Assembly: GCA_023443515.1 (NCBI GenBank)
Contig: JAEZUC010000158.1
Span: forward strand, 1-64,000
Length of the DNA: 64,000 bases
DNA from: Bacillota bacterium
GTDB taxonomy: Bacteria > Bacillota > Clostridia > Acetivibrionales > DSM-1351
Direction: 5' to 3'
In this document: positions 17,806-26,661 of the stretch, piece after piece
Position numbering within the stretch: the first letter of the stretch is position 1
Layout of the letters: each line of letters begins with the position of its first letter
Translations under genes and position numbers: made by a program
The notes under the pieces: model-generated
What the model saw: the letters and a program-made list of their open reading frames with translations, nothing else
Databases searched by the model: none
Told to the model about the DNA's origin: nothing

Positions 17806-19110
17806 TTATCTGCCTAGAAGCCTCTTGGATAAAGTATCTACCTCAAACTTGATTTTTTCTTCATCAATATGTGTAAATTGGCGATTCTTCATGAGAACTT
17901 TTCCGTTTACTATAACCGTATCCACATCAGATGCCTGTGCAGAATATACCATCATCGCCATAGGGTCATTTTTAGGGTAAAAGTGCGGCTTGTCAGTGTC
18001 AACCAGTATTATGTCTGCTTTCATTCCCTCAGATAATATACCCGTGTCATCAAACCCTATAGCCCTTGCCCCATTAACCGTTCCCATTTTAAGAACTTCC
18101 TGTGCCTTCATAAGCTGTGGATTCATAGCCACACCCTTGTGCAGTATTGCCGCAATATTCATTTCCTCAAACATATTAAGGTTGTTATTACTTGCAGCAC
18201 CATCCGTACCAAGGCATACATTAATACCCATGTCCATCATTTCAGGAACCCTTGCAATACCGCTTCCCAGCTTGAGATTACTTGTTGGATTATGAACCAT
18301 ACTGGCATTCTTTTCCTTCATAATTCTAAGGTCACTGTCAGTCAGGTGAACACAGTGTGCCGCCATAACCGGAACGTCAAGTACACCTGTTTCCCTGCAT
18401 ATCTCGATAGAAGTCATGCCGTAGTCTTTTTTACTGGATTCTACTTCGGATACAGTTTCCAGCAAATGTATATGAATACCAGTATTCAGCTGTTTAGCCA
18501 GCTGTGCAGCGTTTCTCAGGGTATTTTCATTAAACATATAAACTGAATGTATTTCAACAAAAACCTTTATTCTTCCGTCTGCCGAATTATGATAGCTGTT
18601 GTAATAGTCAATAGTTCCCTGGCTTTTGTCAAGTCTTTTCAATTGCCCATCCTCAAAAAACTGTACCGGGCTTTTACAAAGGTTTGCCTTTATACCTGTT
18701 TCAGTTACAGCACGTGCAACCTCATCCATAAACATATACATATCTGCAAATGCAGTAATTCCTGATTTAAGCATTTCTGAAATACCAAGCATAGTACCCC
18801 AGTATACGTCTTTATCAGTAAGTTTCGCCTCAACTGGAAAAATGTTATCAAACAGCCATTTTTCAAGTGCCATATCATCAGCATAGTTTCGCATTAAAGT
18901 CATGGCACTATGACTATGAGCGTTTACCAGACCGGGCATGGCAATCTTGTTTCTTCCGTCTATTACCTCTCTGGCTTCTGCATTTTCAGGAAGGCTGTCT
19001 GAAATAAAAGCAATACGACCATCCTTAATTCCTATATATCCATTAGTAATCAAAGGCTTAATTTCATCAATAGTTATTAATTCAGCATTTTTTATAAGTA
19101 CATCTAACAT
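17806..19110 (-). CDS. mtaD: S-adenosylhomocysteine / 5'-methylthioadenosine deaminase (amidohydrolase)
   Basis: 434 residues of the metal-dependent amidohydrolase superfamily. Zinc ligands are visible: HSH in GLVNAHSHSAMTLMRN (about 66-68), His in HIHLLETVSE, His in MAAHCVHL and Asp in LGTDGAASNN. The length and motifs match MTA/SAH deaminases, which convert S-adenosylhomocysteine or 5'-methylthioadenosine to the inosyl analogues. The adjacent S-adenosylhomocysteinase gene supports a role in clearing methylation by-products, but a guanine/chlorohydrolase-type substrate cannot be excluded from sequence alone. A terminator separates the two genes. Confidence 0.82.
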   Translation of the reverse strand: MLDVLIKNAELITIDEIKPLITNGYIGIKDGRIAFISDSLPENAEAREVIDGRNKIAMPGLVNAHSHSAMTLMRNYADDMALEKWLFDNIFPVEAKLTDKDVYWGTMLGISEMLKSGITAFADMYMFMDEVARAVTETGIKANLCKSPVQFFEDGQLKRLDKSQGTIDYYNSYHNSADGRIKVFVEIHSVYMFNENTLRNAAQLAKQLNTGIHIHLLETVSEVESSKKDYGMTSIEICRETGVLDVPVMAAHCVHLTDSDLRIMKEKNASMVHNPTSNLKLGSGIARVPEMMDMGINVCLGTDGAASNNNLNMFEEMNIAAILHKGVAMNPQLMKAQEVLKMGTVNGARAIGFDDTGILSEGMKADIILVDTDKPHFYPKNDPMAMMVYSAQASDVDTVIVNGKVLMKNRQFTHIDEEKIKFEVDTLSKRLLGR

Positions 19111-19155
19111 AAATATTCATCCTCTCACAAACCGAATAAAATAAACAAATTAAAA

Positions 19156-19206
19156 ATTAAGCATATTACCGATATCCTGCAAAACCGCCGGTTAATATGC
19201 TTAATC
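19156..19206 (-). terminator. Terminator downstream of ahcY
   Basis: TTAAGCATATTACC pairs with GGTTAATATGCTTAA around a roughly 20-nt loop. It implies ahcY is not cotranscribed with mtaD. Confidence 0.65.
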
Positions 19207-19234
19207 TAAATTTACTCATACAATTTTAATTCTG

Positions 19235-20482
19235 TTATTCTGCCCAACTGTTTAAATAACTCTTTTGCTCTTTTGAAAGCTTATCTATTTTTACTCCCCA
19301 TGATTGAAGCTTCATGCTTGCAACTTTTTTATCAAGATCAGCAGGAACATCAATTACCTTGTTGCCCAGCTTATTATAATTTTTCATCATAAACTCGGCT
19401 GAAAGCGCCTGAAGAGCAAAGCTCATATCCATAATCTCAGCCGGATGTCCGTCTCCTGCAGCAAGGTTTACCAATCTTCCTTCTGCAAGAAGATTTATCC
19501 ATCTTCCGTTTTCCATCTTGTACCCAGTAATATTATGTCTTTGAATCTGTTTCTCAACTGCAATCTTTTCCAGTTCGGCAACCGAAACCTCAACATCGAA
19601 ATGACCTGCATTACAGAGAATAGCTCCATCCTTCATAAGATTAAAGTGTTCAACAGTGATAACATCACGGCAGCCTGTTACGGTTATAAAGAAATCGCCC
19701 ACTTTTGAAGCATCAGACATCTTCATTACCTTGAATCCATCCATTATTGCCTCAGCAGCCTTAATAGGATCAATTTCCGTAACAATTACACTGGCACCAA
19801 GGCCTTTAGCTCTCATAGCGATACCCTTGCCACACCATCCGTAGCCTGCCACAACTACGTTCTTGCCTGCTACAATAAGGTTTGTTGTCCTGTTAATACC
19901 GTCCCAAACTGATTGTCCAGTACCGTACCTGTTATCAAACAAGTACTTACAGTTTGCATTATTAACTGCAACCATTGGGAATTTTAGTACTCCTTCTTTT
20001 TCCATAGCCTTTAAACGAAGAACCCCGGTGGTTGTTTCTTCACATCCACCCATGATATGCGGGAGAAGCTCTTTTCTCTTTGTATGCAACAAATTAACCA
20101 AATCGCCACCATCATCAATGATAATATTCGGCTTGTAACCTAAAGCCAGATTCAAATGCTCCTCATATTCTTCTTTAGTTGAATTGTACCATGCATATAC
20201 ATCAAGGCCATCTGCAACAAGACCGGCTGCTACATCATCCTGTGTGGATAACGGGTTACTTCCTGTAACTGAAACCTCTCCCCCTCCGATTGCAAACAAC
20301 TTTGCAAGATAAGCTGTTTTAGCTTCCAGATGAACTGACACTACAACTCTTACTCCGTCAAAAGGCTTTGTCTCTCTGAACTCATCCTCCAGACTTCGTA
20401 AAATAGGCATGTTTTTTCTTACCCATTCAATTTTTTGCTTTCCTTTATCTGCTAAAGAAATATCGCGGATAACACTTTTCAT
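19235..20482 (-). CDS. ahcY: Adenosylhomocysteinase
   Basis: 415 residues from the ATG at 20482 (GGGGG upstream). It hydrolyses S-adenosylhomocysteine to adenosine and homocysteine, relieving inhibition of SAM-dependent methyltransferases. Substrate-domain motifs VRVVVSVHLEAKTAYL and NPLSTQDDVAAGL are followed by the NAD-binding GKNVVVAGYGWCGKGIAMRAKG (split by the GxGxxG turn, about 200-220) and the C-terminal GDGHPAEIMDMSFALQA. The length fits the shorter bacterial/archaeal form, which lacks the roughly 40-residue insertion of eukaryotic enzymes. Cytoplasmic, normally a homotetramer. Confidence 0.95.
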   Translation of the reverse strand: MKSVIRDISLADKGKQKIEWVRKNMPILRSLEDEFRETKPFDGVRVVVSVHLEAKTAYLAKLFAIGGGEVSVTGSNPLSTQDDVAAGLVADGLDVYAWYNSTKEEYEEHLNLALGYKPNIIIDDGGDLVNLLHTKRKELLPHIMGGCEETTTGVLRLKAMEKEGVLKFPMVAVNNANCKYLFDNRYGTGQSVWDGINRTTNLIVAGKNVVVAGYGWCGKGIAMRAKGLGASVIVTEIDPIKAAEAIMDGFKVMKMSDASKVGDFFITVTGCRDVITVEHFNLMKDGAILCNAGHFDVEVSVAELEKIAVEKQIQRHNITGYKMENGRWINLLAEGRLVNLAAGDGHPAEIMDMSFALQALSAEFMMKNYNKLGNKVIDVPADLDKKVASMKLQSWGVKIDKLSKEQKSYLNSWAE

Positions 20483-20689
20483 AAACCTAACCCCCATCTT
20501 TTATTTAGCTTCCGTATGTATGTTTACAGAAAACCATAGACAATCGACATATTGTACCTTTTTCCATATAAATTATTTTTTCATCACCGGATAAAAATAT
20601 ACATTCAATAAAACAAATATACCCGATGTAAACTATTCTATAAGATTCTAAAAAATCCTGCAAAAAAAGTCAAAATATGATAACTAAAA

Positions 20690-21058
20690 TCAGCTACGCT
20701 TTATCTTCAAGGCATTTGATGCTTTTGTTTTCTGTCTATTTCTTACAGGTTTCTTGGAAATGGTAAAGACATAATTTTCTCCGGCATTATTATCCCAGTT
20801 ATCTGCTGAATCCTTAAAACAAATGCCGCAGGTTTTGCCGTCTTTTATATCAATTTCTGCTTCGAATGCATCGTTTTCTTTTCTCATAGTAGCAAAGTAC
20901 TTATTATCCCAGTTTTCACCGAATCCAACGTGAGCATAGATACTCTCAGCACCAGCCCGGGAAAGTAACCCCTTGTATTTCAGAATTACCTTGTCGCCGC
21001 TGTACAATGTTTTTCTTGATAAAAATACTCCGCTATTATCATAACTTTTTTGTGCCAT
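20690..21058 (-). CDS. Lone carbohydrate-binding module protein (CBM25/53-like)
   Basis: 122 residues from the ATG at 21058 (GGGGGGAG upstream). The core (residues about 15-105) has the pattern of starch-binding CBM25/53 modules: LYSGDKVILKYKG, AESIYAHVGFGENWDN, then FKDSADNWDNNAGENYVF with paired Trp-Asp-Asn motifs that would contact sugar. The tail is basic (KPVRNRQKTKASNALKIKRS). There is no signal peptide and no catalytic domain, so it is predicted to be a cytoplasmic glycan- (perhaps glycogen-) binding protein. The family call rests on motif memory. Confidence 0.65.
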   Translation of the reverse strand: MAQKSYDNSGVFLSRKTLYSGDKVILKYKGLLSRAGAESIYAHVGFGENWDNKYFATMRKENDAFEAEIDIKDGKTCGICFKDSADNWDNNAGENYVFTISKKPVRNRQKTKASNALKIKRS

Positions 21059-21162
21059 GCCACTCCCCCCTTGATGTATATTCAACATATATGGCCTAAT
21101 TATTTGCTTTCACGAATATTATACACTTGGTATTTGCAGTTGTCAAAATCTACCATATAAAT

Positions 21163-22332
21163 TTAAAAATACGGCTTAATAAGCTTTTCAATAGTAGGAT
21201 GTATCCCCAGTGTCTGTTTAAGATTCTTGTACTCATTTATAAGACTGTAGTTTATACCTCCTGTTTTTTCAGCCCTTATCATAAGATTTTTTGGCGTTTC
21301 CAGTGGTGAAACATATTCTACAATAGATACCTTATAACCAAGTGCCTCAAGAATCAGTAATCGTATACCGTCTGTAAGCACATCGGCAAGCCTTGCTTTC
21401 AGAACTCCATGCTTTGTAATACTGTGGAGCATATCAAAAGAATACTGGCTCAATATTTCCTTTTGGCAACAGGGAACCATAACCATTGCCTTTGCATTAT
21501 TCCTCACAGCAAAGCTAATTGCTTCATCTGTAGCCGTATCACAGGCATGAAGACTTATTACAAGATGAATATCCTTATCGGCAGTATAATCCCTGATGTC
21601 TGTTATCTTGAAGTCCATATTCTTGTAGTCAAGGCTTTCTGCAATTTTATGAGATGCTTCGATTACCGTTTTTGAAATATCCAGTCCGGTAAAATAGCAG
21701 TTCTTTTTCAGTACATCCTTAATATAATAGTTCAGGACAAATGAAAGGTATGACTTCCCGCAACCGCAGTCAATTATGTTTAAACTTCCATATTTTGAAC
21801 ATAATGTTTTAAGCATACCATCAACCAATTCAATGTAATGATCAATCTGGTTGTATTTCCTGATCATATCATTTCTGATTTTACCGTTCTCTCCAAGAAT
21901 ACCAATAGCCTTTAGCACATCGTCGGCAGGCCCCACTTTTATAAAATAATCCCTGTTGGTAATCTGTGCGGTTTCATTATGGCCTTTAGAGGATTCTGAT
22001 ACATCTGTATCCTTCGTCTTCATTTTAACATTTTTGTCATCAGCTTCAATTAATATAGAAGTCCCCCGTTCTTCATATACAAGGGATAAAGCTTCATAGC
22101 TTTCGGCAATCTTTGAAACTCTTGCACAAAGCCATGAAATCTCCAGTTTGTCCGTTCTGCCATTATAATTTAACAGAAGCTTGTCGTCCTTTAGTGTTAT
22201 ATTGGCTTCATACTGCTTCGTCCCTGATTTAAGCTTAATAATAATACCCTTGAAAAAGCTTGAATTGTCTACAATTCTCTGCTCCAAGCCTGTCAGGAAA
22301 AGCACCAGTTTTTGTATACTCTTTTTATTCAT
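21163..22332 (-). CDS. SAM-dependent methyltransferase (methyltransf_32/13679-like), possibly RNA- or protein-directed
   Basis: 389 residues. The SAM site is IIDCGCGKSYLSFVLNYY (about 186-203), followed by YFTGLDIS (acidic loop) and LVISLHACDTATDEAI. The motif pair DCGCGKSYL and LHACDTATD is typical of the class that includes glutathione-S-transferase C-terminal-like methyltransferases. The first 150 residues are a separate, uncharacterised domain. It is the third gene of an apparent operon with rsmF and a pseudouridine synthase (14-nt gap), which hints at RNA as the substrate, but that is inference from context. Confidence 0.75.
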   Translation of the reverse strand: MNKKSIQKLVLFLTGLEQRIVDNSSFFKGIIIKLKSGTKQYEANITLKDDKLLLNYNGRTDKLEISWLCARVSKIAESYEALSLVYEERGTSILIEADDKNVKMKTKDTDVSESSKGHNETAQITNRDYFIKVGPADDVLKAIGILGENGKIRNDMIRKYNQIDHYIELVDGMLKTLCSKYGSLNIIDCGCGKSYLSFVLNYYIKDVLKKNCYFTGLDISKTVIEASHKIAESLDYKNMDFKITDIRDYTADKDIHLVISLHACDTATDEAISFAVRNNAKAMVMVPCCQKEILSQYSFDMLHSITKHGVLKARLADVLTDGIRLLILEALGYKVSIVEYVSPLETPKNLMIRAEKTGGINYSLINEYKNLKQTLGIHPTIEKLIKPYF

Positions 22333-22346
22333 ATCTCTAACCTCAA

Positions 22347-23090
22347 CTATTTTTTATTATCAATAATCACTGCCTGTTTTAGCAGTTCAATATCACTTTC
22401 TCCGAGCTCCTTACATTCCCCCAGTTTCAAATTCTCGTCCAACCTAAGGTTTCCCATGCTAAGTCGTTTAAGATAAATTACTTTTTTACCTACAGCCTCG
22501 AACATTCTCTTTACCTGATGAAATTTCCCCTCTACAATAGTGAGCTTTATTTCTGATAAATCATCTGATTTTAATATTTCCAGAACAGCCGGAAGGGTCT
22601 TATACCCATCGTCAAGTGTCACTCCACGGCTGAAAGCTTCTGCATCATCCTGATTAACCCTTCCAAGCACTTTTGCATAATACTGCTTTGGAACATGCTT
22701 TTTCGGGGAAAGTATTTCATGGGACAGCTGACCATCGTTTGTCATTAGTACAAGACCTTCTGTATCTATATCCAGTCTCCCTGCAGGAAAAAGATCAAAA
22801 CATTTGTACTCTTCGGGAAGGATGTCAAAGACAGTTCTTTGCTTTCTGTCACTTGTAGCCGAAATAACTCCCTGTGGCTTATTCATCATAATATATATAT
22901 ACTTACGGTAATTTAATCTTTCTCCGTTTAATTCAATCATACTTGCTTCAGGGTCAACATGAATACCGCTGTCTTTTACGAGCTGACCGTCTACTTTGAC
23001 CAGACCTTTTTTAACAGCACTCTTTATATCATTTCTTGAACCAAATCCAAAATTTGAAAGAATCTTATCTAACCGTTGTTTTTGCTTCAA
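22347..23090 (-). CDS. 16S/23S rRNA pseudouridine synthase, RsuA/RluB family
   Basis: 247 residues. An N-terminal S4 RNA-binding domain (residues 1-60, RLDKILSNFGFGSRNDIKSAVKKG) precedes the catalytic domain with the active-site Asp in GRLDIDTEGLVLMTNDG (about 101-117) and the C-terminal KVIYLKRLSMGNLRL motif. It isomerises a specific uridine in rRNA to pseudouridine; whether the target is 16S U516 (RsuA) or 23S U2605 (RluB) cannot be decided here, though the length resembles RsuA-type enzymes. It lies between rsmF and the methyltransferase gene. Confidence 0.88.
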   Translation of the reverse strand: MKQKQRLDKILSNFGFGSRNDIKSAVKKGLVKVDGQLVKDSGIHVDPEASMIELNGERLNYRKYIYIMMNKPQGVISATSDRKQRTVFDILPEEYKCFDLFPAGRLDIDTEGLVLMTNDGQLSHEILSPKKHVPKQYYAKVLGRVNQDDAEAFSRGVTLDDGYKTLPAVLEILKSDDLSEIKLTIVEGKFHQVKRMFEAVGKKVIYLKRLSMGNLRLDENLKLGECKELGESDIELLKQAVIIDNKK

Positions 23091-23125
23091 ACTTTACTCT
23101 CCTTTTTTATTAGGTAATTAGTAAC

Positions 23126-24538
23126 CTAGGACATCTTTCTCCACCCTTTAGGGTAGAGATTTTTAAGCATACCTCCGGCTTCCTTTGCCCACCCAAGGGG
23201 AAAATCGTCCACACAAATACCATTATAACCTTTTTCACCTGAAACCATCAGTGTTTCACCCTTTAAATAACTGTTAATCTCGCGTGAGCCAGACTGAAAA
23301 CTTATAATGTTCCTCATCTCGTTTAGATTCATTGATACTGCCAGTGAATGAGAGGGAATAAACCCTTTTTTTCCGATTTCACCAAGATACCAGCCAAATT
23401 TTGCAACCTTTAGGCCTGATAAATCGGGACACTCAACCGGTAAATGATATATATTGTCACCCTTTTGGAACAAATACCCGTCAAGACAAAGATTAGTGTT
23501 ATTGTCTATAAACTCACCCAACTGGGTGCTAAATTCTTTTATATCTCTGATACCGTTTATTTTCACCGCCTGAGACCTATCCCCGGATTTGTATACTGCA
23601 TTTTCACTCTTGTATAAGTCTTCTGAGGAATCCTTTTTTCTCAACAGCGCTGCAAAATGTCCTTCTCCATTGAGTTTATGAGGCCACAAGCGGGCAGCCT
23701 TATCAAAGTCATACCCTCCTTTTGACCAATGAGTACGACCTCCCTCAATACCGCCTGATTTAGGTATTTCCAGCAGTTCGTAACTCCCTTTGTGTTCATC
23801 CATAAACTTCTCTATCATTAACTCATCCTCTTCAGGTGAAAAGGTACAGGTTGAATATAAAATAACTCCCCCCGGCTTTAACATGGTATCAACCTTCTGA
23901 AGAATATCCCACTGCATTCCACAGCATTTTTCACATTTATATTTTTCCCAGCTTTTTATGGCATCTTCGTCTTTACGAAACATTCCTTCACCTGAACAGG
24001 GTGCATCAACCATTATTTTGTCAAAGTAATTCTGAAAGTTCACAGCCAGTTTATCCGGGGTTTCATTTAACACCAGGGCATTTCTTACCCCTGCCAACTC
24101 TACATTTTTTACCAGTGCCTTTACCCTCTCAGAATTAATGTCGTTAGCCACCAGCAGCCCCTGTCCCTCCATTTGTGTAGACATTTGGACAGTCTTGCCT
24201 CCCGGTGCTGCGCAGAGATCCAAAACCCTATCCCCGGGTTTAACTCCTATAACGGCCCCGGGAAGCATGGCACTAGGTTCCTGAATATAGTATAACCCTG
24301 CATAGTAATACGGGTGCCTCCCCGGATTGTCTCCCTCCTGATAATAAAAACCATCCTTGGTCCAGGGTACAGGTTCAAGATGAAAGGGTGCTATTTTTAG
24401 AAATTCTTCCACAGATATCTTCAAAGTATTAACTCTCAGGCCGTAAAATCTTGGTTTTTTATATGATTCAAGGTAACTGTTGAATTCTTCACCCATCAGA
24501 CCTTGCATTTTTTCTACAAATTCAATCGGTAGCTTCAT
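23126..24538 (-). CDS. rsmF: 16S rRNA (cytosine-C5) methyltransferase, RsmF/NOL1-Nop2-Sun family
   Basis: 470 residues. The SAM-binding DLCAAPGGKTVQMS (about 107-120), catalytic PCSGEGMFRKD (about 180-190, first catalytic Cys) and YSTCTFSPEEDE (second Cys) are all present. The C-terminal RsmF-type domain with a PUA-like end (GYNGICVDDFPLGWAKEAGGMLKNLYP split across its length) distinguishes it from RsmB. It makes 5-methylcytidine in 16S rRNA. Its only Shine-Dalgarno (AGGAG) is 16-20 nt before the ATG and is sealed inside a perfect 9-bp hairpin. Confidence 0.88.
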   Translation of the reverse strand: MKLPIEFVEKMQGLMGEEFNSYLESYKKPRFYGLRVNTLKISVEEFLKIAPFHLEPVPWTKDGFYYQEGDNPGRHPYYYAGLYYIQEPSAMLPGAVIGVKPGDRVLDLCAAPGGKTVQMSTQMEGQGLLVANDINSERVKALVKNVELAGVRNALVLNETPDKLAVNFQNYFDKIMVDAPCSGEGMFRKDEDAIKSWEKYKCEKCCGMQWDILQKVDTMLKPGGVILYSTCTFSPEEDELMIEKFMDEHKGSYELLEIPKSGGIEGGRTHWSKGGYDFDKAARLWPHKLNGEGHFAALLRKKDSSEDLYKSENAVYKSGDRSQAVKINGIRDIKEFSTQLGEFIDNNTNLCLDGYLFQKGDNIYHLPVECPDLSGLKVAKFGWYLGEIGKKGFIPSHSLAVSMNLNEMRNIISFQSGSREINSYLKGETLMVSGEKGYNGICVDDFPLGWAKEAGGMLKNLYPKGWRKMS

Positions 24539-24547
24539 ATTAAAAAT

Positions 24548-24581
24548 ATAACTCCTATGTTAAAATTTTTACAGGAGTTAT
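24548..24581 (-). promoter_or_regulatory. Hairpin masking the rsmF ribosome-binding site
   Basis: On the minus strand ATAACTCCT pairs perfectly with AGGAGTTAT (9 bp, 16-nt AT-rich loop). The 3' arm contains the only AGGAG ahead of rsmF, 13 nt before the ATG. The pairing would hide the site until opened. Function (thermosensor, feedback or accident) is unknown. Confidence 0.55.
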
Positions 24582-24678
24582 TATAACACATACTTATAAA
24601 AGATTTTATAAAATTTTGTAAACCGCACTTGAAAAATGGAAATCACCGTGCTATAATAGCTTTTGTCATTGAGAAAAT

Positions 24679-24754
24679 GGCCCATTGGTCAAGTGGCCTA
24701 AGACACCGCCCTCTCACGGCGGTAACAGGGGTTCGAATCCCCTATGGGTCACCA
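24679..24754 (+). tRNA. tRNA-Glu (anticodon CTC)
   Basis: 76 nt with encoded CCA. Acceptor arm GGCCCAT pairs with ATGGGTC (one G-U), the anticodon stem CCGCC/GGCGG closes the loop CTCTCAC giving anticodon CTC, and the T-arm is AGGGG-TTCGAAT-CCCCT. The D-arm contains GGTCAAGTGGCCTAAGAC as in bacterial tRNA-Glu. The minor GAG-reading isoacceptor; it stands alone. Confidence 0.95.
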
Positions 24755-24756
24755 CA

Positions 24757-24794
24757 AAGAAGCTTTGCATATTTGCAAGGTTTCTTTTTATGTA
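24757..24794 (+). terminator. tRNA-Glu terminator
   Basis: AAGAAGCTTTGCA pairs with TGCAAGGTTTCTT (G-U pairs allowed) and is followed by TTTTTATG, 3 nt after the tRNA. Confidence 0.85.
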
Positions 24795-25017
24795 CTTAAA
24801 TAAAAAGTCTTGTCATTTTCCTTGAAATATGCTCGCAGTTCTTCAAGCCTTGGAAGTACGCTTGTATTATGTAAAAACACAAGCGTACGATCAGTTATAC
24901 AAAGGTGCACCCGCTTTTTATTTCGATATGAGTTAGGGGATAACTATCATATCATCTATGATAAAGCAATAAATTTTCTTACTCAGCAAAAGAATATAAA
25001 AAAGAAAAACATTAATA
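24795..25017. other. Intergenic region with one perfect hairpin
   Basis: GTACGCTTGT (24856-24865) and ACAAGCGTAC (24879-24888) form a perfect 10-bp stem with a 13-nt loop. It has no T-run on either strand, so it is not an ordinary terminator. No gene with a start codon and ribosome site is seen between the tRNA terminator and the sigma-factor promoter. Confidence 0.5.
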
Positions 25018-25045
25018 TGAAAACCAAAGGCAGTTCTTGGCCGTC
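25018..25045 (+). promoter_or_regulatory. Candidate ECF-type autoregulatory promoter
   Basis: TGAAAAC (25018-25024) and CGTC (25042-25045) are separated by 17 nt, close to the TGAAAC-N16-CGTC form recognised by several Firmicute ECF sigma factors. It lies about 50 nt upstream of the sigma gene. A palindrome TTGACCGGTCAA (25052-25063) follows directly. Assignment is by pattern only. Confidence 0.45.
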
Positions 25046-25093
25046 TAATAGTTGACCGGTCAAAAATAACTAGATAACAAGGGGGATAAAAGA

Positions 25094-25576
25094 GTGACAT
25101 GTGACGAATTTTCAACGCGGATCGTTGCAATGATGCAAACACTGTATCGCGTCAGTTATGCACAGTTATCACAAAGCTGCGACCGAGACGAGGCGGTTCA
25201 AGAATGTTTGTGCAAGGCGTGGAAGAAGCGCCATCAACTCAAAGATGAGCGCTATATGCAGACTTGGGTAATCCGTATTCTGATCAACGAATGCCATAAT
25301 ATTCAGAGAAAAGCAGGCCGAGAATTACCGCTGAATGAAGTGCCTGAACGAGTCGCGCCTGCGGATGCCAATTTTGAGATGCATGATGCGCTGTTCAGTA
25401 TAGACGAAACGCTTCGTATGCCCATTATACTGCACTATATTGAAGGCTTTTCAATATGTGAGATTGCTCAAATTTTACGATGTCCCCAAGGCACAGTAAA
25501 ATCACGCATGCTGCGCGGACGACAGAAACTAAAAATAATATTATCCGAGGAGGTTCAATTGCCATGCGAGATATGA
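25094..25576 (+). CDS. ECF-family RNA polymerase sigma factor
   Basis: 160 residues starting at GTG behind AAGGGGGAT. Region 2 is visible (residues about 8-70: QSCDRDEAVQECLCKAWKKR, YMQTWVIRILINECHN) and region 4 follows (about 105-150: IILHYIEGFSICEIAQIL, CPQGTVKSRMLRGRQKL) with the helix-turn-helix that reads the -35. No extra domains are present. The 3' end overlaps the anti-sigma gene by 13 nt, so the two are translationally coupled. Codon usage (CGC, GCG, CTG) is richer in GC than the neighbours, suggesting acquisition. The likely role is an envelope-stress or signal-responsive switch controlled by the membrane partner. Confidence 0.93.
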   Translation: MTCDEFSTRIVAMMQTLYRVSYAQLSQSCDRDEAVQECLCKAWKKRHQLKDERYMQTWVIRILINECHNIQRKAGRELPLNEVPERVAPADANFEMHDALFSIDETLRMPIILHYIEGFSICEIAQILRCPQGTVKSRMLRGRQKLKIILSEEVQLPCEI

Positions 25577-26661
25577 AAGAATTAAAGAATGCTTTCGGTC
25601 AGGCTGATAACAACTTTGTCAACAATGTATATCATACCCTGACCGATATCCAATTAAAAAGGGACGAAAAACCTGTAAAAAAAATATACTTTCGACTGGT
25701 AGCTGTCATTACCATTGTCTGCATACTGTCTGCCGGGACTGCTTTGGCTTTTACTAACACCTGGGGAATCCTTGATTTCCTGAGCGGAAGAAGATCTAAT
25801 GTAAAGGTTTTGCCCGAAGCCTCCTCAATTGTACAAAAGGTGTTGCCTCAAGAAAGCAAAAAGACCGAAATTGCAGCTTTTACGGTACGCGAAGCAGTCT
25901 ATGACGGGCAGAGCGTCTATATCATCCTTGACGTCAAGCCCTCTTCGCCCGATTACCTGCTACTGGGTCCCGATGCCTATCCGTCCGATCAAATCGCAAA
26001 TATGGGGCCGATATTCAGCGGGGAAACCGGTATGATTGCCGATTACGCCCGTAAAAACCATAAAGTGATGTTTCAAACTTCCATTATCATCAATAATGCT
26101 AACTGCTCCGTCTCTTATCTGCTGAAAGAAAACGGAACCCTAGTGTATATGCTCGATGGGCGTTATGAAGGTGATTTCACTGCGCCGGATGTGGAATTTA
26201 AATGTGTTACCGTTCCTTTTGTAATGGAGAACGGTAAGTACACGATAGATATGGGTAGGAGAAAAGATACGATGCTCTCAGTCACGCTCAAAAATACCGG
26301 GACTAAAGAAACCAAAACCAGCAAAGAACCTGCCGTATACGGGAAATGCGGAGTTCGGGTGGACAAAATCACCCTCAAAAGTTCTGATATGTCGACCTAT
26401 GCGGAAGTCGAGTTCACTGTCATAGACAAAGAAAAATACGCCGAAACCGACGGTATATTATTTGAATTTATTGACATATACGGCGAACGCATTCCGAACG
26501 GTGCCGCTTCAGGCGGTGGCATTGAGTCAATCGATAAAACGCACTATATCGAAAAGATTTCACTGCAGGCAATGGAGAAACTGCCAAGCGAGGTCATCCT
26601 TCGCGGATATAACTATTTGGATAAGGACCGATACGATAGTCATACGTTTGAAATGAAATAA
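25564..26661 (+). CDS. Membrane anti-sigma factor, DUF4179-like
   Basis: 365 residues from the ATG at 25564, preceded by GAGGAGG with 10-nt spacing, inside the end of the sigma gene. A cytoplasmic N-terminus of about 40 residues, which would bind the sigma factor, leads to one transmembrane helix (about 45-66, YFRLVAVITIVCILSAGTALAF) and a roughly 300-residue extracytoplasmic domain of beta character (FTVREAVYDGQSVYIILDVKP, VEFTVIDKEKY). The arrangement is that of RsiV/DUF4179-type proteins encoded with ECF factors. GC-rich codons are shared with the sigma gene. Confidence 0.82.
   Translation: MRDMKELKNAFGQADNNFVNNVYHTLTDIQLKRDEKPVKKIYFRLVAVITIVCILSAGTALAFTNTWGILDFLSGRRSNVKVLPEASSIVQKVLPQESKKTEIAAFTVREAVYDGQSVYIILDVKPSSPDYLLLGPDAYPSDQIANMGPIFSGETGMIADYARKNHKVMFQTSIIINNANCSVSYLLKENGTLVYMLDGRYEGDFTAPDVEFKCVTVPFVMENGKYTIDMGRRKDTMLSVTLKNTGTKETKTSKEPAVYGKCGVRVDKITLKSSDMSTYAEVEFTVIDKEKYAETDGILFEFIDIYGERIPNGAASGGGIESIDKTHYIEKISLQAMEKLPSEVILRGYNYLDKDRYDSHTFEMK

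Noticed and set aside
20483..20689. SAH riboswitch near ahcY
   Set aside because: No conserved SAH aptamer sequence or matching stems upstream of the ahcY start.
24792..24946. Minus-strand open stretch reading RVHLCITDRTLVFLHNTS and on to KENDKTFYLST
   Set aside because: It looks protein-like but has no start codon or ribosome site and begins after a stop. At most a gene remnant, and no family was recognised.
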